64,000 nt of DNA from Nonomuraea glycinis (GTDB lineage Bacteria; Actinomycetota; Actinomycetes; Streptosporangiales; Streptosporangiaceae). Below are positions 45,082-53,926 of this stretch, one piece after another. Where the stretch lies: contig NZ_BMNK01000019.1 in the NCBI RefSeq assembly GCF_014646515.1, positions 95,890-159,889 of the forward strand, given 5' to 3'. Each line of letters opens with the position of its first letter. Within the stretch, counting starts at the first letter, position 1. The notes under the pieces were generated by a model. That model saw only the letters and a list, made by a program, of their open reading frames with translations. It did no database searches and had not been told where the DNA came from. A program made the position numbers and the translations under genes.

Positions 45082-46764
45082 ATGCCCGAGCTCAACCGCC
45101 GGCACTTCCTCGTCACCGGATTAGCCGCAGGCGCCGCCGCGACCGTCCCCGCCGGCGCCGCGCACGCCGACCCCGACCCCGCCGCCGAGAGTGCCCAGAG
45201 CCTGGCCTCGCGCGGGTTGCGCGCCGACCCCTTCACCCTCGGCGTCGCCTCCGGAGACCCGGACCACCGCGGCTTCGTCCTGTGGACCAGGCTGGCCCAG
45301 CAGCCGCTGGCCGAGGACGGCCTCGGCGGCATGCCGCAGCGCCCGTTCCCGGTGCTCTGGCAGATCTACGCCGACGAACGCTGCCGCCGCCTGGTCCGCT
45401 CCGGGGTGGTCACGGCCGCGCCCCAGTGGGGCCACAGCGTGCACGTCGAGGTGGATCACCTGGAGGCGGGCCGCCCGTACTGGTACCGCTTCCGCGTCGG
45501 CCCGTACCTCTCGCCGGTCGGCCGGGCGCTGACCGCGCCGCACCCCCGCTCGTACGGCGGCCCGCTGGCCATGGCCTTCGTCTCGTGCGCGCAGTACGAG
45601 CACGGTTACTTCACCTCCTACCGCAGGCTGGCGGAGGAGCACCCGGACCTCGTCCTGCACCTGGGCGACTACACCTACGAGTACACCAAGAACACCTACA
45701 CCAGCCCCGGCGGCAATGTCCGCCACCACGAGGGGCCGGAGACCGAGACGCTGGCCAACTACCGCCAGCGCCACGCCCAGTACAAATCCGACCCCGACCT
45801 GCAGGCCGCGCACGCCGCCGCGCCCTGGCTGGTCGTGTGGGACGACCACGAGCTCGATAACAACTGGGCCGACGAGGTGCCGGAGAAGCCCGAGGTGCCC
45901 CAGCCGGACTTCCTGTCCCGGCGCGAGGCCGCCTTCCGCGCCTACTACGAGAACATGCCGCTGCGCCGCACCTCCATCCCGCGCGGCATCGACATGCAGC
46001 TCTACCGGCGCGTCCAGTGGGGCAGGACCGCCACCTTCCACATGCTCGACACCCGCCAGTACCGCGACGACCAGGGCTGCGGCGACGGCTACCGGGACTG
46101 CCCGGCCGCCGTCGACCCCGCCCGGTCGATCACCGGGGCCGAGCAGGAGGCGTGGCTGCTCGACGGCTTCCGCCGCTCGCGGGCCCAGTGGGACATCATC
46201 GGCCAGCAGGTCTTCTTCGCCCAGCGTGACAACAACGCCGGCCCCGCGAAGATCACCAGCCAGGACGCCTGGGACGGCTACGTCGCCTCCCGCCGCCGCA
46301 TCACCCAGGGCTGGATCGACGCCGAGGTGCGCAACCCCGTCGTGCTCACCGGCGACGTGCACGCGCACTGGGCCGCCGACCTCAAGCTCGACTACGACGA
46401 CCCCACCGGCCCGTCGGTCGGCTCGGAGCTGGTGGCGACCTCGATCTCCACCGGCGGCGACGGCGGCGACTCCGACCCGGCCGCCCACCCGTTCCTGGAG
46501 ATCAACCCGCATCTGAAGTTCTACAACAACCAGCGCGGCTACGTGCTGACGAAGATCGACCGTGACCTGCTCACCGCCGACTTCAAGGTGCTGCCCCAGG
46601 TGCGCGAGCCCGGTGCGGCGGTGCACACCAAGGCCACCTACGTGATCGAGGACCGGGTGCCGGGCGTGCGGCAGACCTACCTGCGCCCGGTGGACCCGGC
46701 GCTGCGCCTGCGCATGGAGATGACCGTGGAGGAGACCGTCCGCCTGGAGACCGAGCGTCCCTGA
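45082..46764 (+). CDS. phoD: PhoD-type alkaline phosphatase/phosphodiesterase
   Basis: 560 residues with a Tat signal (NRRHFLVTGLAAGAAA). The PhoD-like domain has a fibronectin-type N-domain and metal-binding motifs HLGDYTYEYTKN, VWDDHELDNNW, and TGDVHAHWAADLK. Secreted and calcium/iron-dependent in relatives, it releases phosphate from mono- and diesters under phosphate limitation. ATG 45082 is used because it starts the Tat signal; the frame is open 26 codons upstream. It interrupts the pdxS-pdxT pair. Confidence 0.92.
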   Translation: MPELNRRHFLVTGLAAGAAATVPAGAAHADPDPAAESAQSLASRGLRADPFTLGVASGDPDHRGFVLWTRLAQQPLAEDGLGGMPQRPFPVLWQIYADERCRRLVRSGVVTAAPQWGHSVHVEVDHLEAGRPYWYRFRVGPYLSPVGRALTAPHPRSYGGPLAMAFVSCAQYEHGYFTSYRRLAEEHPDLVLHLGDYTYEYTKNTYTSPGGNVRHHEGPETETLANYRQRHAQYKSDPDLQAAHAAAPWLVVWDDHELDNNWADEVPEKPEVPQPDFLSRREAAFRAYYENMPLRRTSIPRGIDMQLYRRVQWGRTATFHMLDTRQYRDDQGCGDGYRDCPAAVDPARSITGAEQEAWLLDGFRRSRAQWDIIGQQVFFAQRDNNAGPAKITSQDAWDGYVASRRRITQGWIDAEVRNPVVLTGDVHAHWAADLKLDYDDPTGPSVGSELVATSISTGGDGGDSDPAAHPFLEINPHLKFYNNQRGYVLTKIDRDLLTADFKVLPQVREPGAAVHTKATYVIEDRVPGVRQTYLRPVDPALRLRMEMTVEETVRLETERP

Positions 46765-46779
46765 CCCCGGACGACGGCG

Positions 46780-46808
46780 AGGCGGCATCCGGACGGGTGC
46801 CGCCTTTC
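46780..46808 (+). terminator. Terminator hairpin after phoD
   Basis: Arms 46780-46787 (AGGCGGCA) and 46798-46805 (TGCCGCCT) with a 10-nt loop and a short TTT tail, 15 bp after the phoD stop. Confidence 0.7.
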
Positions 46809-46852
46809 CGGCCTTCCCGCGGGTCTGCTTTCCGGCTTTCCTGCGGGTCTGG
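46805..46852. repeat. Two 24-bp tandem repeats between phoD and pdxT
   Basis: Units 46805-46828 and 46829-46852 differ at three or four positions (TTTCCGGCCTTCCCGCGGGT versus the T-variant copy). They follow directly on the terminator arm. Confidence 0.65.
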
Positions 46853-46917
46853 AGGAAGATGTCGGGCGGACGTGGTGTTGAATCGACTGCACCCGGAACC
46901 TGACGGAAGGATGAACG

Positions 46918-47508
46918 TTGCCCGCGATCGGTGTACTCGCGCTGCAGGGAGACGTGCGCGAGCATGTGCGCATGCTCCAGGAGGCAGGCGCCTCGGCCAT
47001 GGCCATCCGCCGGCCCGGCGAGCTCGACGCGGTCGATGGGCTGGTCATCCCCGGCGGCGAGTCGACCACCATGGGAAAACTCGCCGAGGCCTTCGACATG
47101 CTCCAGCCACTGCGCATGCGGATCAAGGAGGGCATGCCCGCCTACGGATCCTGCGCCGGCATGATCATGCTGGCCGACCGGATCGAGGACGGCGCCGCCG
47201 GTCAGCAGACCCTCGGCGGCATCGACATGGTCGTCCGGCGCAACGCCTTCGGCCGCCAGATCGACTCCTTCGAGGCCGATCTCGACTTCGCCGGCTCGCC
47301 GCTGCACGCCGTGTTCATCCGCGCGCCGTGGGTCGAATCGGTCGGCGCGGACGTCGATGTGCTGGGCACCGCCGAGCCTGGCGATAGGATCGTCGCGGTC
47401 CGCCAAGGATCTCTGCTCGCGACCTCGTTCCATCCGGAGCTGACCGGGGACCCGCGAGTGCACCGTTACTTCGTAGAGATGGTTGTCAACACAGTGAGGG
47501 ATCAGTAG
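46918..47508 (+). CDS. pdxT: Pyridoxal 5'-phosphate synthase glutaminase PdxT
   Basis: 196 residues beginning at a TTG codon (46918), the only in-frame start matching family N-termini (PAIGVLALQGDVREH). GGAAGG is seven bases upstream; the nearby ATG at 46911 is out of frame. Class I glutaminase motifs: GLVIPGGESTTMGKL, nucleophile Cys79 in GSCAGMI, and FHPEL with the catalytic His-Glu. It feeds ammonia to PdxS. Four bases separate its stop from yebC. Confidence 0.95.
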   Translation: MPAIGVLALQGDVREHVRMLQEAGASAMAIRRPGELDAVDGLVIPGGESTTMGKLAEAFDMLQPLRMRIKEGMPAYGSCAGMIMLADRIEDGAAGQQTLGGIDMVVRRNAFGRQIDSFEADLDFAGSPLHAVFIRAPWVESVGADVDVLGTAEPGDRIVAVRQGSLLATSFHPELTGDPRVHRYFVEMVVNTVRDQ

Positions 47509-47511
47509 CCA

Positions 47512-48264
47512 ATGTCCGGCCACTCCAAATGGGCGACGACGAAGCACAAGAAGGCCGTGGTCGATGCCAAGCGCGGCAAGCTGTTCGCGAAGCTCATCAA
47601 GAACATCGAGGTGGCGGCCCGGACCGGTGGCCCTGATCCGGATGCCAACCCGACCCTCTTCGACGCCATCTTCAAGGCCAAGAAGAGCTCCGTGCCCAAC
47701 GACAACATCGAGCGGGCCCGCAAGCGCGGCGGCGGCCTGGAGGCCGGCGGCGCCGACTGGCAGACCATCACCTACGAGGGCTACGCGCCCGGCGGCGTCG
47801 CGGTGCTCATCGAGTGCCTGACCGACAACCGCAACCGCGCGGCCTCGGAGGTGCGCGTCGCGCTCACCCGCAACGGCGGCTCACTGGCCGACCCGGGCTC
47901 GGTGTCCTACATGTTCAACCGCAAGGGCGTCGTGCTCGTGCCCAAGGGCGGCCTCGACGAGGACACCGTCCTGATGGCCGTGCTGGAGGCGGGCGCCGAG
48001 GAGGTCAACGACCTCGGCGACTCCTTCGAGGTCGTCTCCGAGGCCGGTGACATGGTGCCGGTCCGCAAGGCGCTGCAGGACGCCGGCATCGACTACGACT
48101 CGGCCGAGTCCAGCTTCCTGCCGACGATGAGCGTGCCGCTGGACGAGGAAGCGGCCCGCAAGGTGTTCCGCCTCATCGACGCGCTCGAGGACAGCGACGA
48201 CGTCCAGAACGTGTGGGCCAACTTCGACGTGTCGGACGAGGTCATGGAGAAGCTCGACGTCTGA
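47512..48264 (+). CDS. yebC: YebC/PmpR family transcription or translation factor
   Basis: 250 residues starting MSGHSKWATTKHKKAVVDAKRGKLF, the invariant YebC N-terminus. It contains the three-domain fold with SSVPNDNIERARKRGGG, YEGYAPGGVAVLIECLTDNRNRAASEVR and VEVVSEAGD-like segments. Members bind DNA as regulators near ruvCAB; some act on ribosomes stalled at prolines. Here ruvC follows after two inserted genes. Confidence 0.95.
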   Translation: MSGHSKWATTKHKKAVVDAKRGKLFAKLIKNIEVAARTGGPDPDANPTLFDAIFKAKKSSVPNDNIERARKRGGGLEAGGADWQTITYEGYAPGGVAVLIECLTDNRNRAASEVRVALTRNGGSLADPGSVSYMFNRKGVVLVPKGGLDEDTVLMAVLEAGAEEVNDLGDSFEVVSEAGDMVPVRKALQDAGIDYDSAESSFLPTMSVPLDEEAARKVFRLIDALEDSDDVQNVWANFDVSDEVMEKLDV

Positions 48265-48429
48265 CGCCTCCAGACGCTCCTCAGAGCGCCGGTACGGCGA
48301 GCGTGGGCCCATGCCGGTGATCAAGTCCTTCGCTGCGGTGCAGGGCTGATCTGGCGGCATCTGAGCGGTTTCATCGCTCCCGTTCTCCAGTTGGCCGGGC
48401 GCGTGGAAGTCGGCGTAAGGTCGGGCGTC

Positions 48430-50262
48430 GTGACCTCCCGCACCGCACCTCAGACCCCACCGCCGGCGCTCGGCTGGCTGCTCCTCATGCCGGCCGTGTT
48501 CGGCATGCTGATCACGCTGGTCCTGCCCACCGTGCAGACGATCGCGTTCAGCTTCAGGTCGGGCGGGCTCGTCGGCCCGTCTGAGTCGGCGGGGCTGAAG
48601 AACTACGACACGATCCTGGGCGCGACCGGCTCGTTATGGCCCGCGCTGGGCTTCACCCTGTCGCTCACGATCATGCCGCTGCTGGTCGCCCTGGTGGTCG
48701 GCCCGCTGCTGGCACTGGCGCTCGACCGGGCGGGCGCCTGGCCCCGGCGAGCCGGCCGGATCCTGCTGGCGCTGTCCCTGGTGACCTTCTCGCCGGCCGC
48801 CGTGGCCGTGTCCTGGCTGCGCGGGCTCGACCCCGCCGCGGACGGCCTGGCCACGATGGTGCGCGCGTTCACCGACCCGGCGACGGCCCCCGGCACCTTC
48901 AGGCTGGTCGTGGCCGCCGCGACGTTCGGCCTGGTGTGCGCCCTGGCCGTGCCGGCGTTCCTGCCCGCGCTGCGCGGCGGCACCGTGACCGGGGCCATGG
49001 TCGCGGTGGCGGGCGTCGTCGTGCTGGCCGCCGTCGCCGCCGGCCTGCAGACGTTCACCCTGAGCCAGGCGCTCACCCGCGGCGGCCCGCTCGACTCGAC
49101 GATGACGATCGCGCTGCTGCAGTACACCGTCGTCTTCCAGATGGCCCGGCTCGGCGTGGGCGCGGCCATCGCGACCGCGACGGGGGTGATCCTCGGCGTG
49201 CTGGGCCTCGCCACCGCGCTCATCGTGGTGCTCAGCGGCCTGCGCATCGCCGTCACCGCACCACCCGCGACGGACGAGCCGTCGCCGTACGACCAGCCGC
49301 CGCCCCCCGGCTGGGCACCGCCCGCGACGAACGAGACCTCGCCGTACGGTCAGCCGCTGCCTCCCGGCGGTGCACCGCGCGCGACGGACAAGGCACCGCT
49401 GTACGGTCAGCCGCCGCCTCCCGGCGGTGCACCGCGCGCGACGGACAAGGCACCGCTGTACGGTCAGCCGCCGCCTCCCGGCGGTCGCGCGCGGCGGCCC
49501 TCCGTCGTGGCCGTCGTGGTCGGGGTGGTGGCCCTGCTGGTCGTCACCGTGATCGCGGTGATCCTGGCCTGGCCCTGGCTGTCGGCCCTGTTCACGCCCG
49601 CCGGGCCGGCCGCCCCGGCGCCTTCCGGGCTGCGCGTCCAGCTGAACACGTGGGTGCCCGCGCTGGTGGGCGCCCTGGTCTCCGTCGGCGTCGCCTACCT
49701 GGGGGCGCTCGGCATCGGCGGCCTGCGCCCGCTGGGCCGGCACAGCGAGTGGCTGCTGCTCCCGTTCGCCCCGTGGCTGCTGGTCGGCGCGGGCCCGCTG
49801 AGCGTCGCCAACTGGAACAACCTGCGCGGCCTCGGCCTGATCGACACCTTCGTGGCGCTGATCCCGCCGCTGCTGATCAGCGTGCCCGCGCTGTTCGTCC
49901 TGACCCTGCTGTGCAAGGGCCTGGTCATGCGGACCGACCGGGACTTCCTGAGCGGCGTGGTCCTGCCCTCGCTGCCCATGGCGGGCATCCTGGCCGGCGC
50001 GGTGACGCTGGTGAACGCCCAGGACCTGCTCTGGCCGCTGCTGGTGGCGCAGGACAGAGAGCTGGCCACCGCTCCCGTCGCCCAGGTGCTGCCGCTGAGC
50101 GGGTTCGGCGGCGGGGTCGTCGAGGTGGGCGTCACCACCCCGCTGCTCGTGGTCGGGCTCGCGCTCGCCGTCGCGGTCGCCGCGCAGCTGCTCTACCTGG
50201 ACCGCCTGGCCATCACGGTGGGCGGCGATACCCGGTCGCGCGTGCCCGCGCCACCTGCGTAA
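48430..50262 (+). CDS. Fused MalF/MalG-like integral membrane protein, orphan
   Basis: 610 residues. The N-half is like a sugar-ABC permease of MalF type (GWLLLMPAVFGMLITLVLP; LTRGGPLDSTMTIALLQYTV; MARLGVGAAIA). The C-half resembles a MalG-type permease (LNTWVPALVGALVSVGVAYLGA; GLIDTFVALIPPLL; QDLLWPLLVAQDR). The linker has four 19-residue Pro-rich repeats. In both halves the cytoplasmic EAA loop needed to dock the ATPase is not recognisable (for example FLPALRGGTVTG replaces it). No binding protein or ATPase gene is adjacent. GTG at 48430 lies 8 nt after TAAGGT (leaderless). Function unknown. Confidence 0.75.
   Translation: MTSRTAPQTPPPALGWLLLMPAVFGMLITLVLPTVQTIAFSFRSGGLVGPSESAGLKNYDTILGATGSLWPALGFTLSLTIMPLLVALVVGPLLALALDRAGAWPRRAGRILLALSLVTFSPAAVAVSWLRGLDPAADGLATMVRAFTDPATAPGTFRLVVAAATFGLVCALAVPAFLPALRGGTVTGAMVAVAGVVVLAAVAAGLQTFTLSQALTRGGPLDSTMTIALLQYTVVFQMARLGVGAAIATATGVILGVLGLATALIVVLSGLRIAVTAPPATDEPSPYDQPPPPGWAPPATNETSPYGQPLPPGGAPRATDKAPLYGQPPPPGGAPRATDKAPLYGQPPPPGGRARRPSVVAVVVGVVALLVVTVIAVILAWPWLSALFTPAGPAAPAPSGLRVQLNTWVPALVGALVSVGVAYLGALGIGGLRPLGRHSEWLLLPFAPWLLVGAGPLSVANWNNLRGLGLIDTFVALIPPLLISVPALFVLTLLCKGLVMRTDRDFLSGVVLPSLPMAGILAGAVTLVNAQDLLWPLLVAQDRELATAPVAQVLPLSGFGGGVVEVGVTTPLLVVGLALAVAVAAQLLYLDRLAITVGGDTRSRVPAPPA
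49261..49488 (+). repeat. Four 57-bp in-frame repeats in the permease-fusion linker
   Basis: Units 49261-49317, 49318-49374, 49375-49431 and 49432-49488 encode 19-residue repeats of the type PRATDKAPLYGQPPPPGGA. The last two are almost identical at DNA level, the first two diverged. They lie in the predicted cytoplasmic linker joining the two membrane halves. Confidence 0.92.
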
Positions 50263-50273
50263 GTTGGTTCCTT

Positions 50274-51428
50274 GTGGATATCCGTGACCTGACGGCCGAC
50301 GATCTGGACGCCGTACTCGACATTCGCAAGCGCTCCTTCGGCCTGCTGGCGGTCGCCGACGCGCAGACCTGGCGCGCGTCGGTGCTGCCCACGCTGGCGC
50401 AGGGCCGCTACCTGGGCGCCTTCGACGGCGACCGGCTGGTCGCGACCGCGCGGCTGCGGTCGTTCACCCAGTGGTGGCACGGCAGGCCGCAGCCGATGGC
50501 GGGCGTGGCGGGTGTCACCGTCAGCCCCGAGGACCGGGGGCGCGGCCTCGGCACCACGATCATGCGCGCGGCCGTGGCGCGGGCCGGGTCGTTCGGCGAC
50601 GCCGTGTCAGCGCTGTTCCCGGCCACCACGCCGATCTACCGCTCGCTCGGCTTCGAGCACGCCGGGGCTCGCTACCAGGTGAGCCTCCCGGCCGCGGCGC
50701 TGCGCGCCGTCGTGCCGTCGCAGCAGGTCAAGCTGCGCAGGATGGGCCCGGGCGACGCCGCGGAGGTGGTCTCCGTGCTGCACCGGGTGCACGCCGCGAC
50801 CCGCGCCAGCGGGCCGATGTCCTGGGACGAGGACACCTGGCGGCTCTGGCTCGACGACAAGGACGACTTCCTCTACCTGGCGGAGGACGGCTTTCTCGTC
50901 TACCGCTGGGACGGCTCCGACATGGAGGTGGACAACCTCGTCGCGGGCTCCGCGGAGACCGCCAGGGCGCTGTGGTCGGTCGTCGGCAGCTCCTCCTCGA
51001 TCGCCGAGCGGGTCACCGCCACCGTCGCCCCCGACGACCCGGTGCTGTGGCTGCTGCGCGAGCGGACCAAGGAGCGGATCACCCGGGATCCGTGGATGTT
51101 CCGCGTGCTCGACGTGGCCGAGGCCGTGCGCCGCCGGGGCTATCCGGCGGTCCTGACCGCGACCGCGGTCGTCCAGGTGAACGATCCGCTGGTGGAGGGC
51201 AACACCGGCCGGTGGCGGCTGGAGTTCGCCGAGGGCGCGGGCGTCGCGACCGCCCTGGAGACGGCGGCGGCCGGGCCGGTGCTCAGCGTCAACGCCATCT
51301 CCGCGCTCTACGCCGGGATTCCCACCGCCACGCTGCGCGGCAGCGGGCTCATGTCGGGCGACGAGCGCTATGACGAGGTGCTCGACGCCGCCTTCGCCGC
51401 CCGGCCGTACATGCTCGACCACTTCTGA
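50274..51428 (+). CDS. Eis-like GNAT N-acetyltransferase with SCP2-like C-terminal domain
   Basis: 384 residues: N-terminal GNAT (VAGVTVSPEDRGRGLGTTIMRAAV holds the acetyl-CoA P-loop RGRGLG), a second GNAT-like half, and a C-terminal sterol-carrier-like domain. The chain ends in DHF, and the Eis family uses the C-terminal carboxylate of a terminal Phe as catalytic base. Relatives acetylate aminoglycosides or protein lysines. Start GTG at 50274, 8 nt after TAAGTT whose first bases are the stop codon of the previous gene, so the promoter overlaps that stop. Physiological substrate unknown. Confidence 0.85.
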   Translation: MDIRDLTADDLDAVLDIRKRSFGLLAVADAQTWRASVLPTLAQGRYLGAFDGDRLVATARLRSFTQWWHGRPQPMAGVAGVTVSPEDRGRGLGTTIMRAAVARAGSFGDAVSALFPATTPIYRSLGFEHAGARYQVSLPAAALRAVVPSQQVKLRRMGPGDAAEVVSVLHRVHAATRASGPMSWDEDTWRLWLDDKDDFLYLAEDGFLVYRWDGSDMEVDNLVAGSAETARALWSVVGSSSSIAERVTATVAPDDPVLWLLRERTKERITRDPWMFRVLDVAEAVRRRGYPAVLTATAVVQVNDPLVEGNTGRWRLEFAEGAGVATALETAAAGPVLSVNAISALYAGIPTATLRGSGLMSGDERYDEVLDAAFAARPYMLDHF

Positions 51429-51513
51429 CGGGCGTTTCCCGATGCGAGAGCGGGCGGGCAGGGGTAGAGTCTCGTGCCGAACAGGTGTTCGGCGGGCGCG
51501 GGGAGGCATGCGG

Positions 51514-52068
51514 GTGCGGGTGATGGGCGTCGATCCAGGACTGACCCGGTGCGGCCTCGGCGCCGTCGAGGGGCGCCCCGGCGCGCCGCTCAGCCTGGTG
51601 GCCGTCGGAGTGATCCGCACCGGCGCCGACGAGGAGCTCGGCGCCCGGCTGGTCGGCATCGAGGCCGGCATCGAGCAGTGGCTCGACGAGGTGCGGCCCG
51701 ACGCGGTCGCGGTGGAGCGGGTCTTCAGCCAGCACAACGTGCGCACCGTGATGGGCACCGCGCAGGCCGCCGGCATCGCCGTCCTGTGCGCCGCCCGGCG
51801 CGGCCTGCCGGTCGCGCTGCACACGCCCTCCGAGGTCAAGGCGGCCGTCACCGGCAGCGGCACCGCCGACAAGAAGCAGATCGGCGCCATGGTGACCCGG
51901 CTGCTGCGGCTGACCGAGATGCCCAAGCCCGCCGACGCCGCCGACGCCCTGGCGCTGGCCATCTGCCACGTCTGGCGCGGCGGCGTCCAGCACCGCCTGG
52001 CCGAGGCGGTGGCCCGCGCCAAGGCGGGCGCGGCGCCGGCCCGCTCACGAAAGGACCCGCGGCCGTGA
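51514..52068 (+). CDS. ruvC: Holliday junction endonuclease RuvC
   Basis: 184 residues from GTG 51514 (VRVMGVDPG), seven bases after GGGGAGG; ATG at 51508 is in frame but too close to that site. The catalytic acids lie in GVDPGLTRCG, AVERVF, and KPADAADALALAICH. It cleaves Holliday junctions resolved after RuvAB branch migration. It overlaps ruvA by GTGA at 52065-52068. Confidence 0.95.
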   Translation: MRVMGVDPGLTRCGLGAVEGRPGAPLSLVAVGVIRTGADEELGARLVGIEAGIEQWLDEVRPDAVAVERVFSQHNVRTVMGTAQAAGIAVLCAARRGLPVALHTPSEVKAAVTGSGTADKKQIGAMVTRLLRLTEMPKPADAADALALAICHVWRGGVQHRLAEAVARAKAGAAPARSRKDPRP

Positions 52069-52685
52069 TCGCGTCGGTGACCGGACGGGTGGCCGCGATC
52101 GCCCCTGACGGGGTGGTCGTCGAGGTCGGCGGAGTCGGCCTGCTGACCCACTGCACCCCCGGCACGCTCGCCACGCTCAAGGTGGGGGAGCAGGCGCGCC
52201 TGGCCACCAGCCTGGTGGTGCGCGAGGAGTCGCTCACGCTCTACGGCTTCGCCACCGACGACGAGCGGACCGTGTTCGAGCTGCTGCAGACCGCCAGCGG
52301 CGTCGGCCCCAAGCTGGCCCTGGCCATGCTCGCCGTGCACTCGCCCCAAGCCCTGCGGGTGGCCGTCGCCGCCGCCGACCTCAAGGCGCTCACCCGGGTG
52401 CCCGGCATCGGCCAGAAGGGCGCCCAGCGCATCGTGCTGGAGCTCAAGGACCGCCTCGGCACGCCGGAGGAGGCCGTCAACGCCGCGCTCAACGGCGGCC
52501 GGCGGGTCGCCCTCTGGCGGGACCAGGTGCACTCCGGGCTGGTGGGTCTCGGCTACTCCGCAAAGGACGCCGACGAGGCGATCGCCGAGGTCGAGCCGGA
52601 GGCCGAGGCCGATCTGGCCGCCGGTCGCCAGCCTCAGGTGGCGAGCTTGCTGAAGTCAGCGCTGCGGGCGCTGAGCGTCCGATGA
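52065..52685 (+). CDS. ruvA: Holliday junction branch-migration subunit RuvA
   Basis: 206 residues with N-terminal OB fold (IASVTGRVAAIAPDGVVVEVGGVG), the two helix-hairpin-helix motifs (LLQTASGVGPKLALAML; LTRVPGIGQKGAQRIVLELKDRL) and the C-terminal RuvB-binding domain (VHSGLVGLGYSAKDADEAI). Tetrameric RuvA holds the four-way junction. Stop overlaps ruvB start (ATGA). Confidence 0.95.
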   Translation: MIASVTGRVAAIAPDGVVVEVGGVGLLTHCTPGTLATLKVGEQARLATSLVVREESLTLYGFATDDERTVFELLQTASGVGPKLALAMLAVHSPQALRVAVAAADLKALTRVPGIGQKGAQRIVLELKDRLGTPEEAVNAALNGGRRVALWRDQVHSGLVGLGYSAKDADEAIAEVEPEAEADLAAGRQPQVASLLKSALRALSVR

Positions 52686-53713
52686 GCTACGAGCGCGAGC
52701 TGGTCTCGCCGGCCGCCGAGGGCGACGACGCGCAGATCGAGGCCGCCCTGCGGCCCAAGCGGCTGGCGGAGTTCATCGGCCAGGCGCGGGTGCGTGAGCA
52801 GCTCTCGCTGGTCCTGGAGAGCGCGCTGCGACGGCAGCGACCACCCGACCACGTGCTGATGAACGGCTCCCCGGGGCTCGGCAAGACCACCCTCGCCATG
52901 ATCATCGCAGCCGAGCTGGGGGCGCCGCTGCGCATCACCTCGGGACCGGCCCTGGAGCGCGCCGGCGACCTGGCCGCCATCCTGTCCACGCTGGCCGAGG
53001 GCGAGGTGCTGTTCATCGACGAGATCCATCGGATGGCCAGGCCCGCCGAGGAGATGCTCTACCTCGCGATGGAGGACTTCAGGGTCGACATCGTCGTCGG
53101 CAAGGGGCCGGGCGCCACCGCGATCCCGCTCGAGATCGCGCCGTTCACCCTGGTGGGCGCCACCACCAGGGCGGGGCTGCTGCCCGCGCCGCTGCGCGAC
53201 AGGTTCGGCTTCACCGCGCACATGGACTTCTACGACGTGGCGGAGCTCGAGCAGGTGCTGGAGCGCTCGGCCAGACTGCTCGGCGTGACGCTGCCCGCGG
53301 AGGGTGCGCACGAGGTCGCCAGGCGCTCGCGCGGCACGCCCCGGATCGCCAACCGGCTGCTGCGCCGGGTGCGCGACTTCGCCGATGTACGCGCCGATGG
53401 CCTGATAAATCGTGAAATTGCATCGGCGGCGCTCAATCTTTATGAAGTCGACGCCGAAGGGCTCGATCGGCTCGATCGGGCGGTGCTCGACGCCCTGCTG
53501 CGCAAGTTCGGCGGCGGCCCCGTCGGCCTGTCCACCCTGGCCGTCGCCGTGGGGGAGGAGCCGGAGACCGTCGAGGTGGTGGCCGAGCCGTTCCTGGTGC
53601 GTCAGGGCCTGCTCGCGCGCACCCCGCGCGGCCGGGTCGCGACCGCCGCGGCGTGGGCGCACCTGGGTATGACGGCGCCCCCGGATGCGTTCGGAGCTAC
53701 ACTTTTCGACTGA
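52682..53713 (+). CDS. ruvB: Holliday junction helicase RuvB
   Basis: 343-residue AAA+ motor. Walker A GSPGLGKTTLA near residue 62, Walker B LFIDEIHRM, sensor 1 LVGATTRAGLL, arginine finger PLRDRFG, and a winged-helix C-terminus (GGGPVGLSTLAVAVGEE). It drives branch migration with RuvA. Family length is normal; the last of the three coupled ruv genes. Confidence 0.96.
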   Translation: MSYERELVSPAAEGDDAQIEAALRPKRLAEFIGQARVREQLSLVLESALRRQRPPDHVLMNGSPGLGKTTLAMIIAAELGAPLRITSGPALERAGDLAAILSTLAEGEVLFIDEIHRMARPAEEMLYLAMEDFRVDIVVGKGPGATAIPLEIAPFTLVGATTRAGLLPAPLRDRFGFTAHMDFYDVAELEQVLERSARLLGVTLPAEGAHEVARRSRGTPRIANRLLRRVRDFADVRADGLINREIASAALNLYEVDAEGLDRLDRAVLDALLRKFGGGPVGLSTLAVAVGEEPETVEVVAEPFLVRQGLLARTPRGRVATAAAWAHLGMTAPPDAFGATLFD

Positions 53714-53719
53714 TTACAG

Positions 53720-53735
53720 AATGGTTGCAACCATT
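53720..53735. promoter_or_regulatory. Perfect 16-bp palindrome between ruvB and yajC
   Basis: AATGGTTGCAACCATT is fully self-complementary. It lies 7 bp after the ruvB stop and about 190 bp before the yajC start. There is no T-tract, so an operator (TTGCAA core as in many LacI-type sites) or a bidirectional terminator hairpin are both possible. Confidence 0.55.
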
Positions 53736-53926
53736 TCAAATCGGGAACTTCCCCGCGCGCCGGAACGCTGCTTCGTTGCCGCGTTTCGCAACAACCGCCT
53801 ACACTCCGTGCCTTGGCTGGCTGTGTAGGCTGACGGGCTGAGCGGCGCGGCCCGAAGCAACGCACGGAATTTCCGGCGCGAGGCCGGTGTCAAACTTCTT
53901 GTACGACGATGGAAGGTCGCCCTCTT

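Noticed and set aside
45121..47547. 808-codon minus-strand open frame opposite phoD and pdxT
   Set aside because: No recognisable domain, biased composition; opposite strand carries well-defined genes.
49261..49488. CRISPR-like repeats
   Set aside because: Repeats are contiguous, in frame and without spacers; none of the arrays in the window has CRISPR architecture.
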